64,000 nucleotides of DNA from Bacilli bacterium (GTDB taxonomy: Bacteria; Bacillota_I; Bacilli_A; RF39; UBA660). Of this stretch, positions 16,493-25,530 are shown in pieces. Location of the stretch: contig JAFQCG010000001.1 in assembly GCA_017416535.1 (NCBI GenBank), positions 265,013 to 329,012 of the forward strand. Reading direction: 5' to 3'. The number at the start of each line of letters is the position of its first letter. Position 1 is the stretch's first letter. The notes below the pieces were generated by a model. That model was not told the DNA's origin, did no database searches, and saw only the letters and a program-made list of their open reading frames with translations. A program made the position numbers and the translations under genes.

Positions 16493-17692
16493 TTATGCCT
16501 CGCATATTGTATATAAATAGATTGCTTTTAATGTATCAATTGGGTTTAGGAGAGCTTGTTTTCTTAATTCGTTATAATCTTGTAGTTGAAGTAATTTGTA
16601 TAGTTCAACTTCTTTTTTATCACATGTTTTATTTGTTTCAATTTCATCCTTTAAATATTTCTTTAATTTAATTTGAAGATATTTGTTAAAACTATGATGT
16701 GTATATACTCGTGTATCGTCTAGTTTAAATGATTTAGCAAGAGATTCCATTACGCGAAGTAATAATTTTCCTATTATTTCATTTTTAGTTTCATCTTCAA
16801 TTGAGATGTTTGTATTTATTAATTCTTCAAATGCTTTAATAGCTTTTTTGTATTTTAAGACTTTATTAAATACATGTAGATATGTATCTTGATATAATTC
16901 TCTATTTTTTTCTAGTTGTGTTTTTCTAAAAGTATACTTATTTCCTTCAAATTTACCAAATACTTTCATTGTATCGTTATAACCATACTTCATATTTTTT
17001 TCTGTACCTTTTTCATAGAAGTTTAAGAAGTTTGTTAATTTGTTTTTTGGTTTAATATATGTAATTTTTGTTTTTTTCTTTGGAGATTTTTTTAAACCAG
17101 GTGCACTTAAATCAACTGCTATTATTTCATCAGCACCCATATCTATTGCGAGATTGATTGGTAGGTTATCATGATATCCTCCATCGATATGCTTTTCTCC
17201 TTCAATATCTTTCTTTTTAAAGGCAGGGAAACATGAAGCAGATGCCATTAGGTAGTCATCTAATTGATTTTTATCAATATCACATTTCTTTAATTCCATA
17301 GCTTGTTTTGTAGTTAGATTGTATGTTGTTAAACCATAGTTTATTTTTGATTTATAAAATTTACGTAGGTTTAGAGAACGTTTAATTAGTTTTTCTAAAT
17401 CTCTTACATCCATACCGCCATATTTTATAAAGTGTTTACTATATAATTTATATATTTCAAAGTTATTTGTACTTTCGATTGCATCTTCTCCAAATAGTAC
17501 TTTTAAATTAATTTTTTTCCAAATATTGATTGCTTTTCTGTAGTCATTTTGAACAATCATAGCACCATTTAATGCACCTACTGATGTACCTGTTACAATA
17601 TCAAATTTAATATTTAATTCCTTTAATGCTTTCCATACTCCAATTTGGTATGATCCTTTGGAACCTCCTCCGGATAAAACTAATGCTTTCAT
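16493..17692 (-). CDS. Patatin-like phospholipase (RssA-like)
   Basis: A soluble 399-residue protein with the patatin oxyanion motif GGGSKG (about residues 8-13), the nucleophile serine in GTSVGALNG (about 39-47) and the dyad aspartate in DGGYHDNLP. The last 170 residues are helical and not part of the core domain. A signal peptide is absent, so it should act in the cytoplasm or on the inner membrane face. First gene of the leftward operon; an extended -10 TATAAT lies at 17715-17710 on the minus strand. Confidence 0.9.
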   Translation of the reverse strand: MKALVLSGGGSKGSYQIGVWKALKELNIKFDIVTGTSVGALNGAMIVQNDYRKAINIWKKINLKVLFGEDAIESTNNFEIYKLYSKHFIKYGGMDVRDLEKLIKRSLNLRKFYKSKINYGLTTYNLTTKQAMELKKCDIDKNQLDDYLMASASCFPAFKKKDIEGEKHIDGGYHDNLPINLAIDMGADEIIAVDLSAPGLKKSPKKKTKITYIKPKNKLTNFLNFYEKGTEKNMKYGYNDTMKVFGKFEGNKYTFRKTQLEKNRELYQDTYLHVFNKVLKYKKAIKAFEELINTNISIEDETKNEIIGKLLLRVMESLAKSFKLDDTRVYTHHSFNKYLQIKLKKYLKDEIETNKTCDKKEVELYKLLQLQDYNELRKQALLNPIDTLKAIYLYTICEA

Positions 17693-17808
17693 TCTCTCAC
17701 CTTTCTTATATTATAGCATTATTTATCTTTATAGGAATAGTAATTTTCTTTCCGACAAAAGTGCTTAAATTATATCATAATTATTAAGAAAAATCAATTA
17801 TAGTGTGA

Positions 17809-17814
17809 TATAAT
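17809..17814 (+). promoter_or_regulatory. Extended -10 box of the VanY-like gene
   Basis: TGATATAAT (TATAAT at 17809-17814) with no clear -35 box, 20 bases before the TTG start. Confidence 0.5.
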
Positions 17815-17833
17815 ATATATAGTAGGTGGTAGA

Positions 17834-18967
17834 TTGAAAACAAAGAAAGTTAAGTTAAAATTAAAACAAGGTGTTATTAAAAAACTAAAAATAATTGGGG
17901 TTATTCTAGGTGTTTTATTAGTTGCATATATGTTTTATTGTAAACAACTTAGTCAATTTACTGAATTAGGATATAGTAGAGAAGCAAGTAAAAAGATTTT
18001 ATTTAGTGAACATAAAGAGTATATTTTAACTGTTAAAGAAAATAAAACCTTAAATGCTGCTTTTGAAAGTGAAGATTTTAAAGATAAATATTTGAAGAAC
18101 TATGCAAAGATATCTTTTGTTGATCATAAGAGTTTAATAAAAAATATTAATAAGTTATTAGAGAAGGGTTATTCTAATAGTGATGTTTCAATAATACTTA
18201 CTCATGGTAGTGAAGAAGATGTGATTGAATTTACTAAGAGAGAAAGAGTAAGATATTTAGAAGAATTTTTGGATTTTCCATATGCTAAGATAAAATATTA
18301 TGATAGATATATTGCTTATACTGATGAAACAGGTGAGGATGAGAAAACTACTGTTATTCATGTTAATTTAAATATGGATAAAAAGGAATATGAAGATGCT
18401 GTTACTGAAGATGTGTTTAGTTATGATATGTTAGTTAATAAGTTTCATTATTTAGAAGAAGAATTTATTCCTAATGATTTGATAGAAATTTCTGAAGAAT
18501 ATAGAGGCGGGACAGAAGTAGTATTAGCTAATAGAACAGCTGTAAATGCGGTTATTCAGATGATTGAGAGTGCGAGTATTGATGGATTAGAGTTAGTAGT
18601 TAATTCATCATATAGAAGCCATGCAGATCAAATAGAGATTGCAGAGTTTTATCGTAAGTGGTATGGAGATAATTATGTAGAAAATTATATTGCTAAACCT
18701 GGATATTCTGAACATCAGACAGGACTTGCGTTTGATATGGGTAGTAAGAAAAGTAAGACATTTGCTGATTCTAAGGAATATGAGTGGATTATTAAAAATG
18801 CTCATAAGTATGGTTTTATAGCTAGGTTTACAAAGAGAGGACAATCTATTACTGGTTATAGAAGTGAACCGGCTCATTTTAGATATGTAGGTAAAGAAAT
18901 AGCTGAGTATATTTATAAACATAATATTACTTTTGAAGAGTATTATGTAATGTTTTTAGATAAATAA
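17834..18967 (+). CDS. VanY-type (M15B) D,D-carboxypeptidase, membrane anchored
   Basis: It has 377 residues, one N-terminal membrane segment (about 20-37), a helical region of about 200 residues and a C-terminal M15B domain. Zinc and catalytic residues are visible in NSSYRSHADQ, YSEHQTGLAFDMG and EPAHFRYVG. The family removes the terminal D-Ala of peptidoglycan stems. The third motif reads EPAH instead of the usual EPWH, keeping E and H. TTG 17834 is the start because AGGTGG at 17823-17828 lies just upstream and no ATG is available. It converges on a second VanY-type gene. Confidence 0.9.
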   Translation: MKTKKVKLKLKQGVIKKLKIIGVILGVLLVAYMFYCKQLSQFTELGYSREASKKILFSEHKEYILTVKENKTLNAAFESEDFKDKYLKNYAKISFVDHKSLIKNINKLLEKGYSNSDVSIILTHGSEEDVIEFTKRERVRYLEEFLDFPYAKIKYYDRYIAYTDETGEDEKTTVIHVNLNMDKKEYEDAVTEDVFSYDMLVNKFHYLEEEFIPNDLIEISEEYRGGTEVVLANRTAVNAVIQMIESASIDGLELVVNSSYRSHADQIEIAEFYRKWYGDNYVENYIAKPGYSEHQTGLAFDMGSKKSKTFADSKEYEWIIKNAHKYGFIARFTKRGQSITGYRSEPAHFRYVGKEIAEYIYKHNITFEEYYVMFLDK

Positions 18968-18992
18968 AAAGAGACTTATGTCTCTTTTTTTA
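18967..18992. terminator. Bidirectional terminator between two VanY-type genes
   Basis: AAAGAGAC / GTCTCTTTTTTT hairpin with an A run on the left; both convergent genes end at it. Confidence 0.8.
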
Positions 18993-20042
18993 TGCTACAT
19001 TTAAGTATTCTTCTAGAGTAATATTTTTATTGTAAATTGTAGTTGCGTGATTTACTCCAATATATCGTATATGCCATGGTTCGTATTTGTATCCAGTTAT
19101 ATTTGTTTTTCCTTTTGGATATCTAATTATGAATCCATATTTATGAGCGTTATTTGCTAACCATTTTCCTGCAGCAGTATTTCCATAATTATCATCAATT
19201 GCTCCAACATCAAATGCTAGTCCTGTCTGATGTTCTGAATGACCTGGACGAGCAGAATAGGTATCTGCTTTAGCAACACCGTCCATTGCAACATAATTAT
19301 TATATATTGTTTTTTGTCTTGAATAAGATCTAAATCCTGATACTAGTGGCATTTTATGGCCTGCTTTATTTGCAGCGCTTTGTAATTTGTTTAAAGCACT
19401 TTGTGCAGTCTGATTAACACCTGGATTATATGTGCTAGGTAGAGAATACTTTTTATTAACTAATAGTATTCCATTAATATATGTTATTCCAGAAGTAGTA
19501 GTTTTTACTTCTTTTTTCTTTACTGTTATCTTTCTTTCAGCAGTTGCTTGATTATTACTTGAATCAGTTGCAGTATAAGTTAGTTTATATTCTCCAACTT
19601 TTTTAGTATCAACTTTACCGGTAACTTCAACTTTAGTGTTTTCATCATAATTATCTGTTACTTCATAACCAGGATCTTTAAATGTTTCATTTTGATAAAT
19701 ACTAATATTACCTTTAGTTAACTTTATTTCTGGTTTTGTTGTATCGACAATAATAATTTCTCGTTTAATTTCTTTTTCTGTTTTTAATAATTTAATTTTG
19801 TATGTAAGTATATAACTTCCTATTTTTTTGGTATTTACTTTTCCTATTACTTTATATTTGTTATTTGTACCAGAAACAGATGCTCCTTCTTCTTTGTATT
19901 CACTATTTACTTCTAACGTTATTTTCTTTTTACCTTTAAGTTTTATATCTAAAAATGGATTATAAAAAATAAAGTAAATTGAAGTTGTTATTAATGCAAT
20001 TAGTAAGATAATTGACGATATAATAATTATTTTCTTTTTCAT
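18990..20042 (-). CDS. VanY-type (M15B) D,D-carboxypeptidase with Ig-like (DUF5011) domains
   Basis: This protein of 350 residues has an N-terminal membrane segment (5-27), two Ig-like domains (about 32-105 and 106-175; the second begins DTTKPEIKL and ends with an ATDSSNNQATAERKITV strand, typical of DUF5011) and an M15B domain with SGFRSYSRQ, HSEHQTGLAFDVG and YEPWHIRYIG. It is predicted to act in the cell wall, with the Ig-like units as spacers. The catalytic part resembles the neighbouring convergent gene, but the N-terminal parts are unrelated. Confidence 0.92.
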   Translation of the reverse strand: MKKKIIIISSIILLIALITTSIYFIFYNPFLDIKLKGKKKITLEVNSEYKEEGASVSGTNNKYKVIGKVNTKKIGSYILTYKIKLLKTEKEIKREIIIVDTTKPEIKLTKGNISIYQNETFKDPGYEVTDNYDENTKVEVTGKVDTKKVGEYKLTYTATDSSNNQATAERKITVKKKEVKTTTSGITYINGILLVNKKYSLPSTYNPGVNQTAQSALNKLQSAANKAGHKMPLVSGFRSYSRQKTIYNNYVAMDGVAKADTYSARPGHSEHQTGLAFDVGAIDDNYGNTAAGKWLANNAHKYGFIIRYPKGKTNITGYKYEPWHIRYIGVNHATTIYNKNITLEEYLNVA

Positions 20043-20130
20043 AGTCCCTCCTTAAATATTTTCGCTTTTAGTATATCATATTTAGTCATATTTTGTTTTG
20101 TAAATTTCAGTTTTTTATGGTGTTTTTAAC

Positions 20131-20159
20131 TTGGAATATTTATTTAGGTGTGATATTAT
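20131..20159 (+). promoter_or_regulatory. Promoter of the GH31 gene
   Basis: TTGGAA (20131-20136), a 17-base spacer and TATTAT (20154-20159) with TGA before the -10 box. Confidence 0.55.
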
Positions 20160-20188
20160 GATATTAGAGTAATAAGAAGGTGGTTAAT

Positions 20189-22609
20189 ATGTATCCGCTT
20201 GGAAGACAATTTAGTGTTGATTCCACTAAAGCAAAGAGCGATGCTAAGGCAATCATTCAAGGTACTAAATATCGTATTTCTGTTATATCAGAAAGAGTTA
20301 TTAGACTTGAGTATTCTGCTAGCGGACAATTTATAGATAGACCTACACAGTTAGTTAAAAGAAGAAATTTAGGACTACCTGATTTTTCGTTGCGTCAAGA
20401 TACGCATATTTTGGAAGTAAGTACAAAATATTTTACTCTAACTTATTTGAAGGAACAACCTTTTATAGGACCTAAAATGGATCCAATGAAGTTCTTGAAA
20501 ATTACTTTAATGAGTAGGGAAAAAGATAGAAATAAAGATTGGTATGTTGGTCATGCTGAAGCTAGAAATTTACTTGGTAATATGATTAGTGTAGATATGG
20601 GAATACCTAAACCTTTGGATAAGGGTCTTTATTCTTTAGATGGATTTGTTTCTTTTGATGATAGTGTTACAAAAGTAATTATGGATGATGGTACATTAGC
20701 AGATGCACCGGCAGATCATATGGACATATATGTTTTTATGTATGATAAAGATTTCAAACAAGCTTTACTTGATTACTTTAAAATGACAGGTGCTCCAGCA
20801 CTTATTCCTCGTTATGCTCTTGGAAATTGGTGGAGTAGAAATATTACATATGATGATAAATCTATTAAAGAATTAATTAGAAATTTTGAAAAGAATAAAA
20901 TACCGCTATCTGTTATGCTGTTTGATCATGATTGGCATTATAGAGATGTTGGTGCTTATAAAGGACTTAAATCTGGTTATACTTTTAATAAAAGTTTATT
21001 CCCTGAACCAGAAAAAATGATTGAGGAGTTTCATAAGAGGGGAATTAGAGTAGGTCTTTGTGTTAATCCTACTAATGGTATTTATCCTCATGAAGAATAT
21101 TATAAAAATATAGCAGAAGCATTAGGATTACAAGAATCAAAAATTATTTTATTTGATCCATTAAATCCTAAATTATTAGATGTTATGTTTAAAATGTTAC
21201 TACATCCATTGGAAGCTAAGGGAGTTGATTTTTTCTGGAATGATTCTATGGGTGAAAATAATATTACTAAATTGTGGGCTTTAAACCATTATATGTTTTT
21301 AGATAGTGGTAGAGCTAATAATAAGAGACCAATGTTACTTGGAAGAGGAAGTGTTTATGCTCCTCATAGATATCCAATTACCTACGGTGGTTCTAGTGAG
21401 ATTAGTTGGGAAGCATTAAAAAGATTACCGTTTATGTATTTAAATGCCGCGAATGCGGGAGTAAGTTGGTGGAGTCATGATGTTGGTGGAAATCATGGTG
21501 GTATTGAAGAAGGAGAACTTTATGTTAGATATCTTCAATTAAGTACTTTCTCACCAATTTTAAGATTCCATGGAGCAAGAGGGGTTTATTATAAAAAGGA
21601 ACCTTGGTTATGGGATGTTGAAACTGAAGAAATTGCGACTGATTATTTAAGACTTCGTCATAGATTAATTCCATATTTATATACAGAGGCTTATAACTAT
21701 ACAAAATCAGGTACACCACTAATTCAACCATTCTATTACAATTATATGTGGTGTTATGATGATGCTACTTATAGAAATCAATATTATTTTGGTTCACAAT
21801 TATTAGTATGTCCAATATTAGATAAAATGGATAAAACTATGGAACGTACAATTCATAGATTCTTTATACCAGAAGGTATTTGGTATGACTTTATTACTGG
21901 AAAGAAGTTCCCAGGTAATAAGAAATATGTTTCATTCTTTAAAGAAGAAGATTATCCAGTTTTTGCGCATGCTGGTTCAATAATACCTTTATCTAATAGA
22001 AGTGATTATAATAATACAGGGATACCTGTTGACTTAGAAATTCAAATATTCCCAGGTGTAAGTAATACATATACAATGTATGAAGATGATGGAGTTACTG
22101 CTTTATATAGAGAGGGTTATTTCTTAAGAACATCAATTGATTATAATTATTTAAGAGATAATTATACTGTTGTTATTAGAAGTGTTGATGGTAAGAGTGG
22201 TATTGTACCAGATAGAAGAAATTATAAAATGGTATTTAGAAATACTAAGAAACCTGAAGAAGTAATTACATATTTTAACGCAGAAAAACTTGAATGTGTT
22301 TCTTACGAAGATGGTAATGATTTTATAGTTGAATTAAAGGATATTCCAACTATTGGTCAAGTTACTATAAATTGTAAGGGAAAAGATATTGAAATAGATG
22401 CTGCTCGTTTAATTAACGATGAAGTAAATAGCATCTTAATTGATTTGAAGATTAATACATATTTAAAAGAAGAAATAGCAGAGATTATGTTTGGTGAAGA
22501 AACAATTAGTAAGAAAAGAATTGCTATTCGTAAATTGAAGAAAAGGGGACTTTCTAAAGAATATATTGGATTATTCTTGAAATTATTAGAATACTTAGGA
22601 GAAGTTTAG
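20189..22609 (+). CDS. Glycoside hydrolase family 31 (alpha-glucosidase-like)
   Basis: The 806-residue cytoplasmic protein has a GH31 N-terminal beta-sandwich, a TIM barrel and C-terminal sandwich domains. ALGNWWSRN and the nucleophile motif FFWNDSMGE (Asp 352) are clear, as are SWWSHDVGG and FSPILRFHG. At the acid/base site, where GH31 enzymes have Asp after Gly-Gly, this protein reads GGSSEISW, with Ser at 402. The last 70 residues form a helical extension outside the usual fold. ATG 20189 is preferred over the GTG at 20180, which overlaps the AAGGTGG ribosome site. The downstream gene follows after 12 bases. Confidence 0.88.
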   Translation: MYPLGRQFSVDSTKAKSDAKAIIQGTKYRISVISERVIRLEYSASGQFIDRPTQLVKRRNLGLPDFSLRQDTHILEVSTKYFTLTYLKEQPFIGPKMDPMKFLKITLMSREKDRNKDWYVGHAEARNLLGNMISVDMGIPKPLDKGLYSLDGFVSFDDSVTKVIMDDGTLADAPADHMDIYVFMYDKDFKQALLDYFKMTGAPALIPRYALGNWWSRNITYDDKSIKELIRNFEKNKIPLSVMLFDHDWHYRDVGAYKGLKSGYTFNKSLFPEPEKMIEEFHKRGIRVGLCVNPTNGIYPHEEYYKNIAEALGLQESKIILFDPLNPKLLDVMFKMLLHPLEAKGVDFFWNDSMGENNITKLWALNHYMFLDSGRANNKRPMLLGRGSVYAPHRYPITYGGSSEISWEALKRLPFMYLNAANAGVSWWSHDVGGNHGGIEEGELYVRYLQLSTFSPILRFHGARGVYYKKEPWLWDVETEEIATDYLRLRHRLIPYLYTEAYNYTKSGTPLIQPFYYNYMWCYDDATYRNQYYFGSQLLVCPILDKMDKTMERTIHRFFIPEGIWYDFITGKKFPGNKKYVSFFKEEDYPVFAHAGSIIPLSNRSDYNNTGIPVDLEIQIFPGVSNTYTMYEDDGVTALYREGYFLRTSIDYNYLRDNYTVVIRSVDGKSGIVPDRRNYKMVFRNTKKPEEVITYFNAEKLECVSYEDGNDFIVELKDIPTIGQVTINCKGKDIEIDAARLINDEVNSILIDLKINTYLKEEIAEIMFGEETISKKRIAIRKLKKRGLSKEYIGLFLKLLEYLGEV

Positions 22610-22621
22610 GAGGACTCATTT

Positions 22622-23557
22622 ATGAAGACTAAACAAGATATTATAGATGAAGGAATTAAGAGGTTAGAAAAGTTAAAACAAGAAACTATTCTTAGATATA
22701 CTGATGAAATTGAGTTTGATCAAGATTTATCTTTATATGATGTAATGATTAATCATTTTGTTAATGGTGACTTGGATGATGTTTTTGATGCATCTGTTAC
22801 TAAGGGAATGAGTGATAAAGAGAAAAATGATCATTTTGATTTAACTAGAGAGTTTGTTGGATTATGTTTTTCTAATGGAGATGTTGATTATTGGTTAGAT
22901 TCATTAGAGAATACTCCAATATTTGATTATAGTTTAATTGCTTATTCTATATTTAATAGTTATGATTTTTTACTTCATCTTGCTAAAGAAGGAGGAAGGG
23001 ATGCTTTAGAGTTACTTGTTTCTCTTCGTGCGAGTGAAGACTTAAGAGATACAGCTTTAGTAAATTATTTAAAGAATACTTTTGTAGATGACAAAGTATT
23101 AAGTAGTGTATTACTTGATATGTCTAAAAAAGATAGTTTTTATAATATATTCACTGATGAACAAAAAGGTATTTTATTAAATTATCCAGAGGGTACTTTA
23201 TATGCTTATGGAGAAGATGATATTAGAATTACTTATCCACTAGTACTTGGGGTAGAAATATATAATAATGTTAATAGTGATGATCCTATTACAGAGATTA
23301 ATGAGAGTGATTTAGAACCTTTACTTTTAACTTTAAGTGAATTCTTTAGAGAAGGTGAGTTTGAGTTCTATGATGAAGTATTAACATTAGTTGATAAATA
23401 TAGAGATTATGTTAGAAAGAATGATATTACTTTAAGTACTGAAGTATCTAGTGTTAAATTTGATACTGAGAGTGAACTTATTCAAGAAGCTTGGTCTTCT
23501 GGAGATGAAATGTTAGGTAGTACGTTTGATACTCCATATACAGGTGGAAGTAAATAA
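22622..23557 (+). CDS. Unrecognised acidic cytoplasmic protein
   Basis: This 311-residue protein is acidic and mostly helical, without a signal peptide or membrane segment. I recognise no domain. It has a strong AGGAGG ribosome site and lies directly after the GH31 gene, so it is co-transcribed with it. The C-terminal 45 residues are Ser/Thr/Glu-rich and probably disordered. A link to carbohydrate use is suggested only by position. Confidence 0.6.
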   Translation: MKTKQDIIDEGIKRLEKLKQETILRYTDEIEFDQDLSLYDVMINHFVNGDLDDVFDASVTKGMSDKEKNDHFDLTREFVGLCFSNGDVDYWLDSLENTPIFDYSLIAYSIFNSYDFLLHLAKEGGRDALELLVSLRASEDLRDTALVNYLKNTFVDDKVLSSVLLDMSKKDSFYNIFTDEQKGILLNYPEGTLYAYGEDDIRITYPLVLGVEIYNNVNSDDPITEINESDLEPLLLTLSEFFREGEFEFYDEVLTLVDKYRDYVRKNDITLSTEVSSVKFDTESELIQEAWSSGDEMLGSTFDTPYTGGSK

Positions 23558-23579
23558 GAAGCTTTGGCTTCTTTTTTTG
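23556..23579 (+). terminator. Terminator of the GH31 operon
   Basis: AAGAAGC / GCTTCTT hairpin with a TTTG loop and a T run. Confidence 0.8.
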
Positions 23580-23615
23580 TGAAAAAATATTGTTGAAAAA
23601 GTGAACCTGTGGATA

Positions 23616-23645
23616 TTGACAAAATGATGTGGGGGGGGGTACAAT
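23616..23645 (+). promoter_or_regulatory. Promoter with nine-G spacer tract, probably phase-variable
   Basis: TTGACA (23616-23621) and TACAAT (23640-23645) are separated by 18 bases, nine of which are an unbroken G run at 23631-23639. A run like this is exceptional in such AT-rich DNA. Gaining or losing one G by slippage would change the spacer to 19 or 17 bases and so promoter strength. It drives a cell-surface protein gene. Confidence 0.8.
23631..23639 (+). repeat. Homopolymeric G9 tract
   Basis: Nine consecutive Gs, the longest G or C run I noticed in the window, placed exactly in a promoter spacer. Confidence 0.95.
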
Positions 23646-23677
23646 TTTATTAGAATAGGAAGATAGGAGATAAATTT

Positions 23678-24895
23678 ATGAAGAGAAGTGTGTTTAAAAT
23701 AATATTAATGTTAGTTCTATTTTTGGGAATTAGTTGTAATGTTAATGCTGCAGAGAAAAATTGGACTGTTTCTTCTGGCATTACTGAATCAGAAGAAGTT
23801 AAAGGAGCTACTTATGTTGTTTTTTCTGGAAAAGGAGAAGTTAACATTACTAAGAGCGCTGCAACTTACATAAAAATTGCTAAAGATGCTGAAATTATAT
23901 TAAATTTAAATGGTTATACAATATCAACAAGTGATTGGACAGATGTACTTGTAATTGAAAATATGGGTAAATTAACTATTAATGGTTCTGGTACTGTAGT
24001 TAATAAAGCAAATAATGGTGACTGGTCAGCTGCTGTAATAGGTAATCACCCTGGTGCAACATTGATTTTAAATGGTGGAACATATACTAGAAGTAAAAAT
24101 GGTAAAACTACTGGTAATAGTGGATATATTATTAAAAATTTAGGTTCTGTTGTTGTTAATGAAGGTGTTAATCTAAATAATGGTGATACTACAAAAGGGT
24201 CTTCTTTAATTGCATCTGGCTGGGATATATCAAATAGTGCTAATAATTTGGGATATTCATATGATGAAAGTGTTAAAACTAACCTAGTTATTAATGGTGG
24301 AACATTTGTTGGTGGAAAAAGATCTGTTACTAGTGATACTGGAGATAATACTGTAATTAATGGTGGGACTTTTTCTGAAGGAGCAACTGGTATATTGAAA
24401 GCTGCAGGTAATGTTCAAATTAATGGAGGAACATTTAAAGCGGTTACAGGAAAGAATGTTTTAGAAGTCGAAAATGATGGTAAAATTAATGTTACAAATG
24501 GTGATTTTAATCAAGATGTATCAAATTATATGAGTAATGATTCAGAAAGTATTAAAAATGAGGATGGTACTTATACAGTTAATTTTGTTTATGCTGATTA
24601 TAGTAAAATAGACAAAATTATTGAGAAAGTAATTGATGAAGGAGTAGATACTTATACTAAAGAAAGTATTACTGCTTTAGAAAAAGAACTTGAAAAAGTT
24701 GATTGGGAACTTGGAAAGAGTAAACAAGCTGAAGTTGATAAAATGGTTGAAGCTGTAACCAAAGCATTTAATCAATTAAAGAAAATTGAAAATCCAAAAA
24801 CTGGTAATAGTGCAGTAACTTATATTCTAAGTGCAATTATTATGGTATTAGGTATTGGTGGATGTATTATTTATAGAAAAAAATTATTTAATTAA
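23678..24895 (+). CDS. Surface protein with beta-helix repeats, FIVAR domain and NPKTG anchor
   Basis: The 405-residue protein begins with a signal peptide (cleavage near VNAAEK). A right-handed beta-helix follows, marked by repeated INGGTF/LNGGTY turns (about residues 125-280). A FIVAR-like helical domain (about 306-370, with YTKESITALEKELEKV) comes next. The C-terminus is a wall-sorting signal: NPKTG at 372-376, a hydrophobic helix and RKKLFN. The motif differs from LPXTG and resembles NPxTx-type signals. It probably acts in attachment or matrix binding. Expression is likely switched by the G tract in its promoter. Confidence 0.85.
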   Translation: MKRSVFKIILMLVLFLGISCNVNAAEKNWTVSSGITESEEVKGATYVVFSGKGEVNITKSAATYIKIAKDAEIILNLNGYTISTSDWTDVLVIENMGKLTINGSGTVVNKANNGDWSAAVIGNHPGATLILNGGTYTRSKNGKTTGNSGYIIKNLGSVVVNEGVNLNNGDTTKGSSLIASGWDISNSANNLGYSYDESVKTNLVINGGTFVGGKRSVTSDTGDNTVINGGTFSEGATGILKAAGNVQINGGTFKAVTGKNVLEVENDGKINVTNGDFNQDVSNYMSNDSESIKNEDGTYTVNFVYADYSKIDKIIEKVIDEGVDTYTKESITALEKELEKVDWELGKSKQAEVDKMVEAVTKAFNQLKKIENPKTGNSAVTYILSAIIMVLGIGGCIIYRKKLFN

Positions 24896-24909
24896 TTAGT
24901 AGTTTGTAC

Positions 24910-24938
24910 TTGAAAAAATTGAGAAATAATACTATACT
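24910..24938 (+). promoter_or_regulatory. Promoter of the leucine T-box operon
   Basis: TTGAAA (24910-24915), a 17-base spacer and TATACT (24933-24938). Confidence 0.65.
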
Positions 24939-24944
24939 ATTGAT

Positions 24945-25156
24945 ATATTTTTGAGATGTTGCTGGTAGTAGTAGTAATTATTCTTAATTTTAGAGAGCTT
25001 ATGTCTGGTGAAAATAAGTATTAAGAGGTTATGAACTTGACTAGTTTATTAATATGTAGGGTAAGACCTTTATATCTATTAAAGTTGCATAGTTTAACTA
25101 TGAATTAAGGTGGTACCGCGAACTATTCGTCCTTATGTGGATGAATAGTTTTTTTA
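24945..25156 (+). promoter_or_regulatory. T-box leader, leucine-responsive
   Basis: The T-box sequence AAGGTGGTACCGCGA sits at 25107-25121. Stem I features are visible: the AGAGAGC...GGTG distal motif near 24993-25020, then GAACTTGA, giving CTT (Leu) at 25036-25038 as specifier. The terminator AACTATTCGTCC / GGATGAATAGTT plus T run lies at 25121-25156. Uncharged tRNA-Leu should favour the antiterminator and allow transcription of the membrane protein gene and leuS. Confidence 0.92.
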
Positions 25157-25173
25157 TTAATAAAGGAGGATTT

Positions 25174-25530
25174 ATGCAAGAATTAATTTTATTTATTATG
25201 AGTTATGTTGTTATATTTATTGCTTATGAATTATTAATTGTTAATAGGGCGAAGAAACATGAGAAGAAGAAAAAAGATAATAAAGAGCCTGTTGAAATTA
25301 AATTTTTAGTAACAAAGTATAAGTTTAATTTAAAAAAGTTAGATTATCATAAGTTATTGCATGTATGTGCATTTGTATCTTCGTTTGATATGGCACTTAT
25401 TGTTACACTGGCAATGTTATTTGAAAATGGATTATTACAAATGCTAGTGGTTCTACTGCTCGTAGTTCCAGTAATATTAATTAGTTATTATATAGTTTAT
25501 TTAGTTTATAAGAAGAAAGGATTGATTTAG
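25174..25530 (+). CDS. Small membrane protein co-regulated with leuS
   Basis: The 118-residue product has three predicted membrane segments (about 4-22, 70-90, 92-113) and a basic cytoplasmic loop rich in lysine (AKKHEKKKKDNK). I do not recognise the family. ATG 25174 follows AAAGGAGGA; the frame is open further upstream into the T-box terminator, but translation cannot start there. Its stop abuts the leuS start, and it lies behind the leucine T-box, so it is made when charged tRNA-Leu is scarce. Confidence 0.75.
   Translation: MQELILFIMSYVVIFIAYELLIVNRAKKHEKKKKDNKEPVEIKFLVTKYKFNLKKLDYHKLLHVCAFVSSFDMALIVTLAMLFENGLLQMLVVLLLVVPVILISYYIVYLVYKKKGLI

Noticed and set aside
17834-20042. VanY-type genes as a vancomycin-resistance cluster
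   Set aside because: No vanH, vanA, vanX, or two-component genes are present; these are housekeeping-type wall carboxypeptidases.
25135-25173. Upstream start of the small membrane protein inside the T-box terminator
   Set aside because: The ribosome site AAAGGAGGA lies at 25162-25170 and the terminator would be translated; ATG 25174 is the natural start. The same applies to the CYTH gene at 38821-38853.
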